From CAWDYA01 sp963806495 (GTDB lineage Bacteria; Acidobacteriota; Polarisedimenticolia; JACPZX01; DASXTC01): a stretch of DNA of 64,000 nucleotides. Position 1 is the first letter of the stretch. Every line of letters begins with the position of its first letter. Where the stretch lies: positions 186,001-250,000 of the forward strand of contig CAWDYA010000011.1 in assembly GCA_963806495.1 (NCBI GenBank). Reading direction: 5' to 3'. Under the pieces are notes generated by a model. It was not told the DNA's origin. It was given only the letters and a program-made list of their open reading frames with translations, and made no database searches. The translations under genes and the position numbers were made by a program. Shown piece after piece: positions 37,197 through 46,715 of the stretch.

Positions 37197-39057
37197 GAGC
37201 CACCTGGCCCTTAGGCATCGCCTCGGGGACCGGATTGTCTTCGGATTCGAAGAATTTCTCCAGAACTCTCTTCGCGATCGGTGCCGCGGCCGAGCCGCCG
37301 TGCCCGCCGTGCTCGACGATGACGGCGAACGAGATGTGCGGGTCGTCCTTCGGCGCGAAACCGACGAACCAGGCATGGTCGCGCATCTCGGGCGGCAGGT
37401 CCTCGTCCTTGACCCCCGCCGAGCCGGCGAACACCTGGGCGGTACCGGTCTTCCCGCAGACGTCCCGCCCGGGGATGCGGGCCGCCGTCCCGGTGCCCCA
37501 GTCGTTCACGACCGCCCACTCGGCGTCACGCACCACCGCGAGGTTGCGGTCGCTGATCACGTCGTCATCCTCAGGCTGCGCGGCCCCCACAGCGACCGGG
37601 GCCCCCGACAGCAGCAGATGCGGCCGGATCCGGTGTCCGTTGGTGCCGATGAACCCCTGAACCATCGCCATCTGCAGCGGAGTGATCAACAGCGGCCCCT
37701 GGCCGATGGACACCGAGATCGTCTCACTCGGGTACCAGCGGTCCTTGTACACCTGCTCCTTCCATTCGGGTGTCGGGACGAGCCCCGGGTTCTCCTGCCC
37801 GATGTCGATGCCGGTGAGGGCGCCCAGGCCGAGATGCTTCGCGTACCTGTCGATGGCGTCGATGCCCAGCCGGCTGCCCAGGTTGTAGAAGTAGACATTG
37901 CACGACACCTGGATCGCGCGCTTCATGTCCACCACCCCGTGACCGCCTCTCTGGTGACAGAGGAACCGGCGCCCGTAGAACACCGCCGAGCCACCGCAGA
38001 AGAAGGTGGTCTGCGGAGTGGCCACCCCTTCCTCGAGCGCGGCGGCCGCCATGATCGGCTTGAAGGTGGAGCCGGGCGAATAGGCGCTCTGGACCGCCCG
38101 GTTCTGCAGCGGGTGGCGCGGGTCCTCGACCAGACCCCGCCAGATCTGGCTCGTGAAACGCCGCGCGAAGAAGTTCGGGTCGAAGCCGGGCCGGCTCACC
38201 ATCGCGAGGATCTCGCCATTTCGCGGATCCATGAACACGGCCGCACCCACCTGATCGCCGAAAGCCGACTCGAGCTCCCGCTGCATGTCGAGATTGAGCG
38301 TGAGCCGGATGTCGTGGCCGGGCACCGGGTCCACACCGCCGGCCAGCTCCCCCATGACCCGGCCGCTGCTGTTGACCACCACCTGACGCACCCCGCGCTT
38401 GCCGGTGAGCTGCTTGTCGTAGGACCGCTCCACGCCGGCCTTGCCCACGATATCGCCGGGCAGCGCGTCGCTGAAATCAACGCGCTCGAGCATCGTCCTG
38501 GTGATTTCGCCCACGTACCCGAGGGCGTGCGACGCCCTGTCGCCCTCCTCGTAGGAGCGGCGCATGCTCACGCTGATGGCGATACCGGGCAGATCCGCCC
38601 GGCGTGACTCGATGAACGAGGCCGCGGCGAGCGAGACGTCCGAGCCGATCACGATCGGCTCGTAGCGCGGGCGGGCGGCTCCGCTCTGGATGCGGGCTCG
38701 AAGCTCTTCGGTCTCCACGCCCAGCACCGGAGCCAGCGTCCGCAGCGTCTCGTCCACGTGCTTCGCCTGCTCGCGGTTGAGCGTGACGTCGAACGACGGG
38801 CGGTTGCGCGCCAGCACGCGGTCGAAACGGTCGAGGATCGCCCCGCGCGGCGCCGCCTCCAGCACGCGCCGCGTGCGGTTCGCCTCGGCAAGCTCTTCGT
38901 AATGGTCGAACTGGACTACCTGCAGGTAATAGAAGGCCAGAAGATAGCCGACCAGGACCGCGCTGCAAAACACCGACAGGACCGTGATGCGGGCGGAGAA
39001 CTGCGTCGCCTCGACGTACTCCTTGTACTCGATCCTGTGCCTGAAGTCTGGTGTCAT
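37165..39057 (-). CDS. mrdA: penicillin-binding protein 2, elongation transpeptidase
   Basis: A 630-aa monofunctional class B PBP. The N-terminal transmembrane helix is at about 22-42. The pedestal domain has RGAILDRFDRVLARN. Transpeptidase motifs are SxxK in SPGSTFKP, SxN in VSCNVYF and KTG in CGKTGTAQV, all intact. It overlaps mreD by four bases and rodA by 32. It works with RodA and MreBCD in lateral wall synthesis. Confidence 0.96.
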   Translation of the reverse strand: MTPDFRHRIEYKEYVEATQFSARITVLSVFCSAVLVGYLLAFYYLQVVQFDHYEELAEANRTRRVLEAAPRGAILDRFDRVLARNRPSFDVTLNREQAKHVDETLRTLAPVLGVETEELRARIQSGAARPRYEPIVIGSDVSLAAASFIESRRADLPGIAISVSMRRSYEEGDRASHALGYVGEITRTMLERVDFSDALPGDIVGKAGVERSYDKQLTGKRGVRQVVVNSSGRVMGELAGGVDPVPGHDIRLTLNLDMQRELESAFGDQVGAAVFMDPRNGEILAMVSRPGFDPNFFARRFTSQIWRGLVEDPRHPLQNRAVQSAYSPGSTFKPIMAAAALEEGVATPQTTFFCGGSAVFYGRRFLCHQRGGHGVVDMKRAIQVSCNVYFYNLGSRLGIDAIDRYAKHLGLGALTGIDIGQENPGLVPTPEWKEQVYKDRWYPSETISVSIGQGPLLITPLQMAMVQGFIGTNGHRIRPHLLLSGAPVAVGAAQPEDDDVISDRNLAVVRDAEWAVVNDWGTGTAARIPGRDVCGKTGTAQVFAGSAGVKDEDLPPEMRDHAWFVGFAPKDDPHISFAVIVEHGGHGGSAAAPIAKRVLEKFFESEDNPVPEAMPKGQVAHASKTTAGVL

Positions 39058-39524
39058 TCGTCGCTCTCGGGCCTGAGCGCGCCGATCACGATCGAGCCGA
39101 TGAGACAGTTGCCAAGGACCATTCCGATCAGGTGAGGGTAGGGTGCGTAGGCGAGCTTTCTTCCCATGATGGCCAGGGTTCCGACCTCGATGAAACGGGA
39201 GAGAACCGTGGCCGCGGCGAGAACGAGTACGCGTGAGACCAGCGGCGCGAGCGCGAACCGGAGCCCGACGACGCCCACCAGGTACCCGACAAGCGATTTG
39301 GACAGGGCGTTGACGCCGAGAAGCGTCCCTCCCAGGGCATCCTGCAGGAGGCCGGCGCCGAGCCCAACCATCAGGGCCCCGGTCGGCCCCTTCATGATGC
39401 CGTAGTATAGGACGACGATGAGCGGCAGGTCAAAGAAGGTGACGGCACGAGGCCAGAATCCGGTCGCCAGCGCCTGCAGCGCCGTAGAGAGCACGATGGC
39501 CGCAACGGCCAGCAGCAGGCTCAC
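39054..39524 (-). CDS. mreD: MreD rod-shape protein
   Basis: A 156-aa inner-membrane protein with about five hydrophobic helices, family-sized. The GTG start at 39524 overlaps the mreC stop as GTGA, just after a run of nine G. The stretch GPTGALMVGLGAGLLQDAL is typical of MreD. The end overlaps mrdA by four bases. Confidence 0.88.
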   Translation of the reverse strand: MSLLLAVAAIVLSTALQALATGFWPRAVTFFDLPLIVVLYYGIMKGPTGALMVGLGAGLLQDALGGTLLGVNALSKSLVGYLVGVVGLRFALAPLVSRVLVLAAATVLSRFIEVGTLAIMGRKLAYAPYPHLIGMVLGNCLIGSIVIGALRPESDE

Positions 39525-40376
39525 GGGGTCCCCCCCCCGGCGGCGGGAACTTCGGGCAGAGGGATGTCGCTGCGCAGCAGCACCAGCACCTCCTCGAGCC
39601 GGTTGAACTCCACACGCGGCTCGACCGTGATGCTGCGGAGAGATCCCCCGCCCCGGCTCGACCGTCACGACACGCCCCACCGGCAGCCCGCGCGGGTAGA
39701 TCCCGTCGAGGCCCGAGGTTACGAGCAGGTCTCCCACCCCCACCTCGTCATGCATGGAAACGTACTCGAGTGTGCACAGCTCCGAGCCACGACCGATCAG
39801 AATCCCCTGCACGCGCGTGCGCTGGACCAGCACGGCCGTCCCCGCATCCACGTCGGTGATGAGCTGGATCTTGGAGACCATCGGGGTGACGGTCCACACA
39901 CGCCCCACCACCCCCTGCGCCGACACAACCGGCATGTTCGGGGCGATGCCGTCATTGGAGCCGCGGTCGAGCAGGAGCGTGCGCGAGATGCCCCGCGAGT
40001 TGTTGCCGATGACCGAGGCGGCGCGGCTGGGAACCCCCATCCCGTCCTTGAGATCCAGCAGCGAGCGCAGACGGTCGTTCTGGAGGCCGGACTCCTGCAG
40101 CTTCTGCAGCTCCATCCGCAGGCGCGTGACCTCGTCCTCGAGCTCGGCGTTGTGGTGGCGGGTGCCCCTCAGGTCGACGTAGTCGCTCCACATCCCGCCC
40201 ACGCCGTCGGACACCGAGGAGAATACGCGCAGGACCGGCGAGGCGGCGCGCAGCAGCAGACCGTCGGCCGCCGTTCCCTTTCCCTGCCGGACCTGGACGG
40301 CCATCAGCACGAAAAGCGAGGCGACGACGGCGACGAGGAGGAACGCCGTCCTCCTGTCGCGAAGGAAATGGAGCAT
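39521..40376 (-). CDS. mreC: MreC rod-shape protein, one frameshift
   Basis: About 284 aa after correction, start ATG 40376 (MLHFLRDRR). It has one transmembrane helix at 12-30, a coiled coil at 70-100 and the MreC beta domain (VIGNNSRGISRTLLLDRGSNDGI is longer than I quote elsewhere; key residues are Gly/Asn in NDGI and GVVGRVW). Near 39647, in a run of five G, one extra base shifts the frame. Removing it gives GSLRSITVEPRVEF through LPEVPAAGGGTP and the stop at 39521. The error is probably a homopolymer miscall. Confidence 0.88.
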
Positions 40377-40402
40377 CGGTTACCGAAACTTTCCGGCCGG
40401 AC

Positions 40403-41434
40403 CTAGTCGAGCGAGACTTTGCGCAGGAGGTTGAAGTCTGTCAGCATCCGGCCGGTGCCGAGAACAACCGAGGAAAGGGGGTCGTCCGCCATCGAGACGG
40501 GCAGTCCGGTCTCCTCCCTGAGCCTGCGATCCAGATTCTTCAGCAGCGCGCCGCCGCCCGTCAGGACGATGCCCTTGTCGACGATGTCGGCGGACAGCTC
40601 GGGCGGCGTCTGCTCGAGCGCCACCCTGACGGCATCGATGATCGTGCTCACGGTCTCGGCGAGGGCTTCGCGGATCTCCTCGTCCGAGATGGTGATCGTC
40701 TTGGGGATGCCGTCGACCAGGTCCCGCCCCTTGATCTCCATCGTGAGCTCTTCATCGAGCGGGTAGGCCGAGCCGATTCTCATCTTTATCTCTTCCGCGG
40801 TGCGCTCACCGATCAGAAGGTTGTACTTCCTCTTGATGTACTGGATGATCGCCTCGTCCATCTCGTTTCCGGCCACCCGGACGGTGCGACTGTAGACGAT
40901 GCCCGCCATTGAGATGACGGCGACGTCGGTCGTGCCGCCCCCGATGTCGATGATCATGTTGCCCATCGGCTCGGTGATCGGCAGCCCCGCGCCGATGGCC
41001 GCCGCCATCGCCTCCTCCACCAGGTAAACCTCGGTGGCCTTGGCCTTGACGGCCGAGTCCTTCACCGCGCGTTTCTCGACCTGCGTGATCTCAGACGGTA
41101 CGCCGATCACGATGCGCGGGCGGACGCCCAGATTCCTGTTGTGGGCCTTGCGTATGAAGTAGTCGAGCATCTTCTCCGTGTGCTCGAAGTCGGCGATGAC
41201 CCCGTCCTTCATCGGCTTGATGGCCACGATCGTGCCGGGCGTCCGGCCCAGCATCTCCTTGGCCTCCCGCCCCACCGCCTCCACCTTGCCGGTCTTCTGG
41301 TTCACCGCCACGATGGAAGGCTCGCACACCACGATCCCCTTGCCCTTGGCGAAGACCAGCGTGTTGGCCGTCCCCAGATCGATCGCCAGGTCGTTGCTGA
41401 ACATGCTGAGGAGCGACCGCCAATGCATTGCCAT
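40403..41434 (-). CDS. mreB: MreB actin-like rod-shape protein
   Basis: A 343-aa bacterial actin that positions wall synthesis. The start MAMHWRSLL at 41434 may begin two codons later. Nucleotide motifs are LAIDLGTANTLVF, IIDIGGGTTDVAV and VLTGGGALLKNLD. The short hydrophobic N-terminus could hold the membrane anchor. It is preceded by the GGDEF gene and followed by mreC. Confidence 0.97.
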   Translation of the reverse strand: MAMHWRSLLSMFSNDLAIDLGTANTLVFAKGKGIVVCEPSIVAVNQKTGKVEAVGREAKEMLGRTPGTIVAIKPMKDGVIADFEHTEKMLDYFIRKAHNRNLGVRPRIVIGVPSEITQVEKRAVKDSAVKAKATEVYLVEEAMAAAIGAGLPITEPMGNMIIDIGGGTTDVAVISMAGIVYSRTVRVAGNEMDEAIIQYIKRKYNLLIGERTAEEIKMRIGSAYPLDEELTMEIKGRDLVDGIPKTITISDEEIREALAETVSTIIDAVRVALEQTPPELSADIVDKGIVLTGGGALLKNLDRRLREETGLPVSMADDPLSSVVLGTGRMLTDFNLLRKVSLD

Positions 41435-41437
41435 GGT

Positions 41438-42853
41438 TCAGATTTTTCCTTTCTTGACTTGGGTATCCTGCAGGGCGAGGGCGACGCCGTTCTTGCCCCT
41501 CTCCTTGACCAGGTACATGGCCTGATCCGCCTTCTGGATCAAATCCTCCCGCGACTGGCCATGATCGGGGAATGTGGAGATGCCGAACGACGCCGTCAAC
41601 CTGACGGCAAGACCCTGGCCGGAGAGAAACACCTGATCCTCGACGGCGGCCCGTGTCCTGTCGGCTATGATCATAGCGCCGGTGGCCGCCGTCTGGGGCA
41701 GGATAATCGTGAACTCGTCTCCCCCGTAGCGGGAGACCACGTCGATCTCGCGCACCGTCCGCTGGAGCACCTGGCCCACCTCGAAGAGCGCCCGGCTGCC
41801 CGCCAGGTGCCCGTGGTTGTCGTTCACGTTCTTGAACCCATCCAGGTCGAGGAAGATGAGCGAGACCGGAACCCCGTAACGGCGGGACCGCTTGATCTCC
41901 CGTCTCAGGTGCACGTTCAGGTAGCGGGAGTTGAACAGCTTGGTGAGATCGTCGGTGACGGTCAGCTCGGCCGATCGCTGGTAGAGGATGGCGTTCTCGA
42001 TGGCGATGGCGCCCGGCTCGACAAGCGTCTTCACCATCGCCAGGTCCTCGCGGGTGAAGGGGCCCTTTCGCTTGTTGATCAGCTCGACCGCGCCGATAAT
42101 CCGCCCCCGGCTGATGAGCGGAGCGCACAGGATCGATTTTGTCCTGAAGCCGGTGAGCATGTCGAGCCGCGCGTCGAAGCGGCGGTCGGCCCGGACGTCG
42201 TTGATGATGAGCGGCTTGCGGTACTGAACCACCCAGCCCGGCACCCCCTGCCCGATCTTGACCCGGTAGTTCCGCATCTGGTCGATCCGGTTGCCCATCA
42301 CCATCTCGAAGGTGAGAGTGTGCTCCTTCTCGTCGAGCAGCAGCAGCGACCAGGCCTCGGTGCGGATCAGCTCCTGCGCCCGGCTCATGACGATCTCCAT
42401 CACCTTGCGAGGCTCGAGCACAGAGTTGGCCGCCTGGGCGATGTCCGACAGGACCGAGAGCCGGCGGGCGTGCGCCCGGGCCGTGGCCCGCGCATCGGCC
42501 AGACGTCCCTCCACCTCCATCAGACGCGCCTCGGCCTTCACGAGCGAGGCCAGCCCGGCGGAACTGATCGGAAGCTGGACCATCCCCCGCAGCGGGCCGC
42601 CGTTCCTGCGTCCGGTGCCCAGCCCCAGAAACGGCAGGTCGAGACGCAACCGCACCGCATCCTCGAGGAGCCGCCCGCGGCGCCCGCCCCGCGCCAGGTG
42701 CCAGACCACGCCGAGGTAATCGCGCCCCGGCTCGGTCAGAGCCTCGGCGGCCTCGGCGGGCGAACGGACATCGAAAACGGTGGCGCCGCCCGCCAGCACC
42801 GCTGCCAGCGCTCTGCGATCTTCGGTCACCAGAAGGATCCGGGGGACACCCAT
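41438..42853 (-). CDS. GAF-GGDEF diguanylate cyclase
   Basis: A 471-aa cytosolic c-di-GMP synthase. Residues 1-110 look like a receiver-type fold without the phospho-acceptor pattern. A GAF domain is at about 150-295 (SLLLLDEKEHT, then SILCAPLISRGRIIGAVEL). The GGDEF domain from about 305 has LFLDLDGFKNVND-type metal site (IFLDLDGFKNVND), SRYGGDEF, and the inhibitory I-site REID five residues before it. It lies 3 bases upstream of mreB, so signalling and shape genes share one transcript. Confidence 0.92.
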   Translation of the reverse strand: MGVPRILLVTEDRRALAAVLAGGATVFDVRSPAEAAEALTEPGRDYLGVVWHLARGGRRGRLLEDAVRLRLDLPFLGLGTGRRNGGPLRGMVQLPISSAGLASLVKAEARLMEVEGRLADARATARAHARRLSVLSDIAQAANSVLEPRKVMEIVMSRAQELIRTEAWSLLLLDEKEHTLTFEMVMGNRIDQMRNYRVKIGQGVPGWVVQYRKPLIINDVRADRRFDARLDMLTGFRTKSILCAPLISRGRIIGAVELINKRKGPFTREDLAMVKTLVEPGAIAIENAILYQRSAELTVTDDLTKLFNSRYLNVHLRREIKRSRRYGVPVSLIFLDLDGFKNVNDNHGHLAGSRALFEVGQVLQRTVREIDVVSRYGGDEFTIILPQTAATGAMIIADRTRAAVEDQVFLSGQGLAVRLTASFGISTFPDHGQSREDLIQKADQAMYLVKERGKNGVALALQDTQVKKGKI

Positions 42854-42861
42854 ACGGCTCT

Positions 42862-44328
42862 CTAATAGGGGTCGACGGTGGCTGTCCGGTCGACCCGTGT
42901 CTCGTTGCCCGCCATGTCCTGCGCGACGAAGGTGACCGTGTTGACGCCTTCGTGCGTCAACGCCACGACCGTCGTGAAGGAGCCATCGTCGTACACGTCC
43001 ACTCTGTTGCCACCCACGCTCAGCAGCGCCCCCGGCTCCGTCCGGCCGCGGATGATCACCTGGCTGGCGAACACCAGGAAATCATCAATCTGCAGGCGCG
43101 GAGGGTCCTTGTCGCCGGCCTGGGCGACCTTGCCCGACACGACCTTGAATTTGCGCGAAGGGGCGAACGGGCTGGAGGTGCCATCGGCGAAGGTGGCGGC
43201 GACACGCCAGTAATAGTTCCCCTCCCGCACGTCGGGCAGCGTGGCGGCGGTCGTCTTCAGGTTGTCCAGATCCACCATCGTGTCCGCGAACAGCGGCTGC
43301 GAGGCGATCTGGAGCCTGTAGCCGGTGGCGTCGGGGAGAGGCTGCCAGGAGAGCTCGACCGACGGGGGATCGTTCTCGCGCGCGAGGAATATCTTCTGGT
43401 CCACGGGAGAGAGCATCGCGGGAGCGGAGGGGACCTTGGCCACCGCCGACACCCGCGACGACTTGTCCACGTCGACCCGCTCGGCGGCTCCCAGCTCGAC
43501 CGGCTTGGAGTCTCCCGCCGTCAGCACCGCCTTGCCGGTGTGCACCTCGACCTCGGTCTGCTCCTTGTCCTTGTCGAAGGCCACCTCGAGATCCGTGCGT
43601 TCCTCGGACTTGGCCACCGTGTTCTGCGTGGCGATCTCGTGGTAGGACCCTTCGGCGCCGGCCTTCTGCGTGGAGGCGGTGATCCGCCCCTCCCTCAGCC
43701 GCTCTCGCACCTGCTGCACCCGCGTCGCGGGGTTGTCGTACAGGGCCTTGATCTCGAGAAGCGAGCCGGGCTTGATGGTGGTGATCGTCCCGTTGAAATA
43801 GATGATCTGGGCGCTCGCCCGCGAGGACGTCTTGACCTGGTCGCCCACTGACAGCGACATGCCCCGTTCGGCGTCGACCCAGATCAGCTCCCGCACCCGC
43901 TTGACCTTGACGTCACCCTCGATCCGGTAGAACTGGACTTCGCGGGCCGACTCGCCGCGCGACAGCGCCAGCGCCTTTTCGGAGTTGAGCTTCGACTCGA
44001 CGGCGGCCTTGCGGGAGTCCTCGTAGTTGGACGCGTCGTACTGCCGCCTCGCCTCGGCGAGCAGCCGCTGGGCCGAGAGCTTCATCTGGGTTGTCTCGTC
44101 CTCCTGGGCGACGGGCCCCGCCTTCTGCAGGCTCTCCTCCGCCTGGTCGATGGCGAGACGGGCCTCCGCCTTGGGCGAGCCCTCGTAGACCAGCTTCAGC
44201 CAGGCGTAATAGGACCCGCCTCCCGCCACGATCAGCAGCGCGAAGATGGTCGTGAAGAGGGTCCTGTAACTGACGTTGAACCAGTCGAGAATGACGGTGG
44301 GCTTCTCGGGTCTGCGCGTGGTGGCCAT
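42862..44328 (-). CDS. membrane-anchored FecR-domain protein with Ig-like C-terminus
   Basis: A 488-aa bitopic envelope protein. A transmembrane helix is at about 25-45 with a cytosolic N-terminus. A coiled coil is at 55-125. A FecR domain is at about 150-275 (GMSLSVGDQVKTSSRASAQI, then GTITTIKPGSLLEI). A fibronectin-like segment is at 310-400 (VELSWQPLPDATGYRLQIAS is split here as SWQPLPDATGYR). A C-terminal Glucodextranase_B-type Ig domain has IIRGRTEPGALLSVGG. FecR domains often sense or bind in the envelope. Its place at the head of the GGDEF-mre transcript suggests an envelope link, but no partner is visible. Confidence 0.8.
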   Translation of the reverse strand: MATTRRPEKPTVILDWFNVSYRTLFTTIFALLIVAGGGSYYAWLKLVYEGSPKAEARLAIDQAEESLQKAGPVAQEDETTQMKLSAQRLLAEARRQYDASNYEDSRKAAVESKLNSEKALALSRGESAREVQFYRIEGDVKVKRVRELIWVDAERGMSLSVGDQVKTSSRASAQIIYFNGTITTIKPGSLLEIKALYDNPATRVQQVRERLREGRITASTQKAGAEGSYHEIATQNTVAKSEERTDLEVAFDKDKEQTEVEVHTGKAVLTAGDSKPVELGAAERVDVDKSSRVSAVAKVPSAPAMLSPVDQKIFLARENDPPSVELSWQPLPDATGYRLQIASQPLFADTMVDLDNLKTTAATLPDVREGNYYWRVAATFADGTSSPFAPSRKFKVVSGKVAQAGDKDPPRLQIDDFLVFASQVIIRGRTEPGALLSVGGNRVDVYDDGSFTTVVALTHEGVNTVTFVAQDMAGNETRVDRTATVDPY

Positions 44329-44469
44329 GCCGCCCCACAGTTGTTACCGGCCGCGGGCCATCCCCCAAAGGGGCCTGCCAGGGGGGCAGAAGGAGAGGTG
44401 CACTCCAGAGCTCCGACCGCTAAGTCGCTTGTTTTCAAATAATTAACTAGACTCTATAGAGCGCGGGAG

Positions 44470-44498
44470 AATATAACATATAAAAATCGCACGTGCAA
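44470..44498 (-). promoter_or_regulatory. sigma-70-like promoter of the FecR-GGDEF-mre operon
   Basis: On the minus strand, TTGCAC (44498-44493), a 17-base spacer, then TATATT (44475-44470), in a locally AT-rich patch. It leaves a leader of about 135 bases before the ATG at 44328. Confidence 0.6.
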
Positions 44499-44569
44499 TG
44501 AAGCGAAGAGAAATGGACCAGCGCAGTCAGCCCTGAAAGCCTTTGCCCTGCAGCCGCTTTCGACCGATC

Positions 44570-44598
44570 TTGCCAACCGGCTCCGGCCGTCGTAAAAT
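44570..44598 (+). promoter_or_regulatory. sigma-70-like promoter of the PpiD/SurA-like gene
   Basis: TTGCCA (44570-44575), a 17-base spacer, then TAAAAT (44593-44598). The ATG at 44625 is 26 bases further on. Together with the minus-strand promoter at 44470-44498 it accounts for the 296-base gap 44329-44624. Confidence 0.6.
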
Positions 44599-44624
44599 GC
44601 GCCTCTTTCGAGGGGCTTCCTGAC

Positions 44625-46565
44625 ATGCTCGATCTGATGCGTGCGGCGAACCGCAACAAGTGGTTCGTGTGGCTCGTGATCATGTTCGTCGTCGTCTCGT
44701 TCGTGATCGCCGTGTTCGCCATCTGGGGCGGCGCAGCGACCCGCAACGCGGCCGAGGGCGATCTGCGATGGGCCGCCCGTGTGGGCGACACCGTCATCCC
44801 GACGAGCGACTTCCAGCGACACCGCCAGCAGGTCGAGAGCCAGTACCGCAACCAGCTCGGCGACCAGTTCGACTCGATCACCTCCCAGCTCAACCTGAAC
44901 TTCGACCAGATCGCGCTCAGCCAGCTCATCGGGCAGACGCTCGCCTACAACGAGGCGGTGCGCCTCGGTCTCTCGGCGACGGACGCCGAGGTGAGCCGCG
45001 CGATCCGGACCTCGCCGCTGTTCCAGCGCGGCGGGCGGTTCATCGGCCGCGAGCAGTACATCAACGAGCTGAGGGGCCGCGGCTACGATGTCGCCGAATA
45101 CGAGGAGCAGGTCGGCCGGGATCTGACGGTGGACAAGCTGCGCGAGATCGTCGGCAGCATGGTGCAGGTGACCGACGCCGACGTGGAGGAGGCGTTCCGC
45201 CAGGAGGGTCAGACCGCCGAGGTCGACTACGTCCTTTTCAGGGAGTCCGACTATGCCAGCTCCAAGGAGCCGACGACCGCCGAGGTCGAGAAGTGGTTCC
45301 GGGAGCACCGCTCCGACTATGTGACCCCCGAGAAGCGCAGCGCCGTCTACGTGCTGATCGAGCGCCAGCCGCTGCTGGGTTCGGTCGAGGTGACCGACGC
45401 CGAGATCCAGCAGGCGTATGACCAGAGCAAGGAGACCCTCTACACCACGCCCGAGCAGTGGCGCGCGAGCCACATCCTCTTCAAGGTGCCGGCCGACGCG
45501 TCGCCGGCCGACGTCGAGGCGATCCGCAAGAAGGCCGAGGACGTGCTGGCCCAGGTGAAGGCGGGCGGCGATTTCGCCGAGCTGGCGAAGCAGTACTCCG
45601 AGGACTCCTCCGCCTCCAACGGCGGCGATCTGGGCTGGTTCGGCCGCGGCCGCATGGTGCCCGAGTTCGAGCAGGCGACGCTCGCGCTGTCGGACGGCGA
45701 GGTGAGCGACCTGGTCAAGAGCCAGTTCGGGTTCCACATCATCAAGCGTACCGGGTCACGGCCCGCAGGCGAGCGGCCGCTCGACGAGGTGCGCGATCAG
45801 ATCCGGCAGCAGATCGCCTTCCGCAAGGCGCAGGAGATGCTCGAGACGAAGGCGAAGCAGTTCCAGGACAAGCTCTCGCAGCAGACCTCGTCTTTCGAGA
45901 CGACGGCCACCGAGCTCGGATACACGGTCCACGACACCGGGATGTTCGCGAAGAACGAGCCGATCCCGGAGCTGGGTCCCGCGCCGCAGGTCGCCGACCA
46001 GGTGTTCAGCCTCAAGCCGACCGAGACCTCGGGGCCGATCGCGGCGACAAAGGGTACGGTCTTCGTGCATGTGACGGATGTTCAGCCGCCCGAGCCCGCC
46101 CCGTTCGACACCGTGAAGGACAAGGTGAAGGCCGACTACGTGAAGTCGCGCGCGATCGAGAGGGCGCGCGAGGCCGCCCGCACCGTGGCCGAAGCCAGCC
46201 CGGCGGAGTTCAAGAGCGCCGCCGACAGGAAGAAGGTGCAGGTGCAGAGCACCGACGAGTTCCGGCGCTCGAGCGCCCCGGCCGTTTTCAACGATGCGGT
46301 CAAGGACGCGATCTTCTCGCACCCTGCGGGCGAGGTAATCGGTCCGTTCGACACCTCCGAAGGGGTGGTCGTGGTGCGTCTCGTCAAGCGCGGACCCGAC
46401 TCCGACGAGGCGATCGCCCAGACCAAGCAGCAGCTCCGCGACAAGCTGCTCCAGCAGCGCCGCGACGACGCCTTCCTCGCCCTGCTGCAGAAGCTGCAGA
46501 CCGCCACACCGCCCGAGGTCAACCCGGCGTTGATCGACGAGTTGGGCAAGCGCGCCTCCAGGTAG
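44625..46565 (+). CDS. membrane-anchored PpiD/SurA-type peptidyl-prolyl isomerase
   Basis: A 646-aa periplasmic folding chaperone. The N-terminal transmembrane helix is at about 14-36, then a SurA_N-type helical chaperone domain at 45-200. A parvulin domain at about 285-385 has ASHILFKVP, the GGDLGWFGRGRMVPEF core and FGFHIIKRTG. A second, inactive-looking PpiC-like segment lies at 430-610. The overall plan matches PpiD, which helps newly exported outer-membrane proteins leave the Sec translocon. It has its own promoter and is divergent from the FecR gene. Confidence 0.9.
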   Translation: MLDLMRAANRNKWFVWLVIMFVVVSFVIAVFAIWGGAATRNAAEGDLRWAARVGDTVIPTSDFQRHRQQVESQYRNQLGDQFDSITSQLNLNFDQIALSQLIGQTLAYNEAVRLGLSATDAEVSRAIRTSPLFQRGGRFIGREQYINELRGRGYDVAEYEEQVGRDLTVDKLREIVGSMVQVTDADVEEAFRQEGQTAEVDYVLFRESDYASSKEPTTAEVEKWFREHRSDYVTPEKRSAVYVLIERQPLLGSVEVTDAEIQQAYDQSKETLYTTPEQWRASHILFKVPADASPADVEAIRKKAEDVLAQVKAGGDFAELAKQYSEDSSASNGGDLGWFGRGRMVPEFEQATLALSDGEVSDLVKSQFGFHIIKRTGSRPAGERPLDEVRDQIRQQIAFRKAQEMLETKAKQFQDKLSQQTSSFETTATELGYTVHDTGMFAKNEPIPELGPAPQVADQVFSLKPTETSGPIAATKGTVFVHVTDVQPPEPAPFDTVKDKVKADYVKSRAIERAREAARTVAEASPAEFKSAADRKKVQVQSTDEFRRSSAPAVFNDAVKDAIFSHPAGEVIGPFDTSEGVVVVRLVKRGPDSDEAIAQTKQQLRDKLLQQRRDDAFLALLQKLQTATPPEVNPALIDELGKRASR

Positions 46566-46640
46566 CGCGGCTCCCGCAACACCGCAACGGCTGCCCTTTC
46601 CATCGGCTTATTCCGCTCTGTCGGCACGCCCGGTTTCGTT

Positions 46641-46668
46641 TTGACTCCCCCGCGGCCGAACCTATATT
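46641..46668 (+). promoter_or_regulatory. sigma-70-like promoter of the small TPR gene
   Basis: TTGACT (46641-46646), a 16-base spacer, TATATT (46663-46668), then the ATG at 46716 about 47 bases on. Confidence 0.55.
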
Positions 46669-46715
46669 TGGGCCGGACACATCCTCCTCCTACCACGATG
46701 GGAGACCGACCGCCC

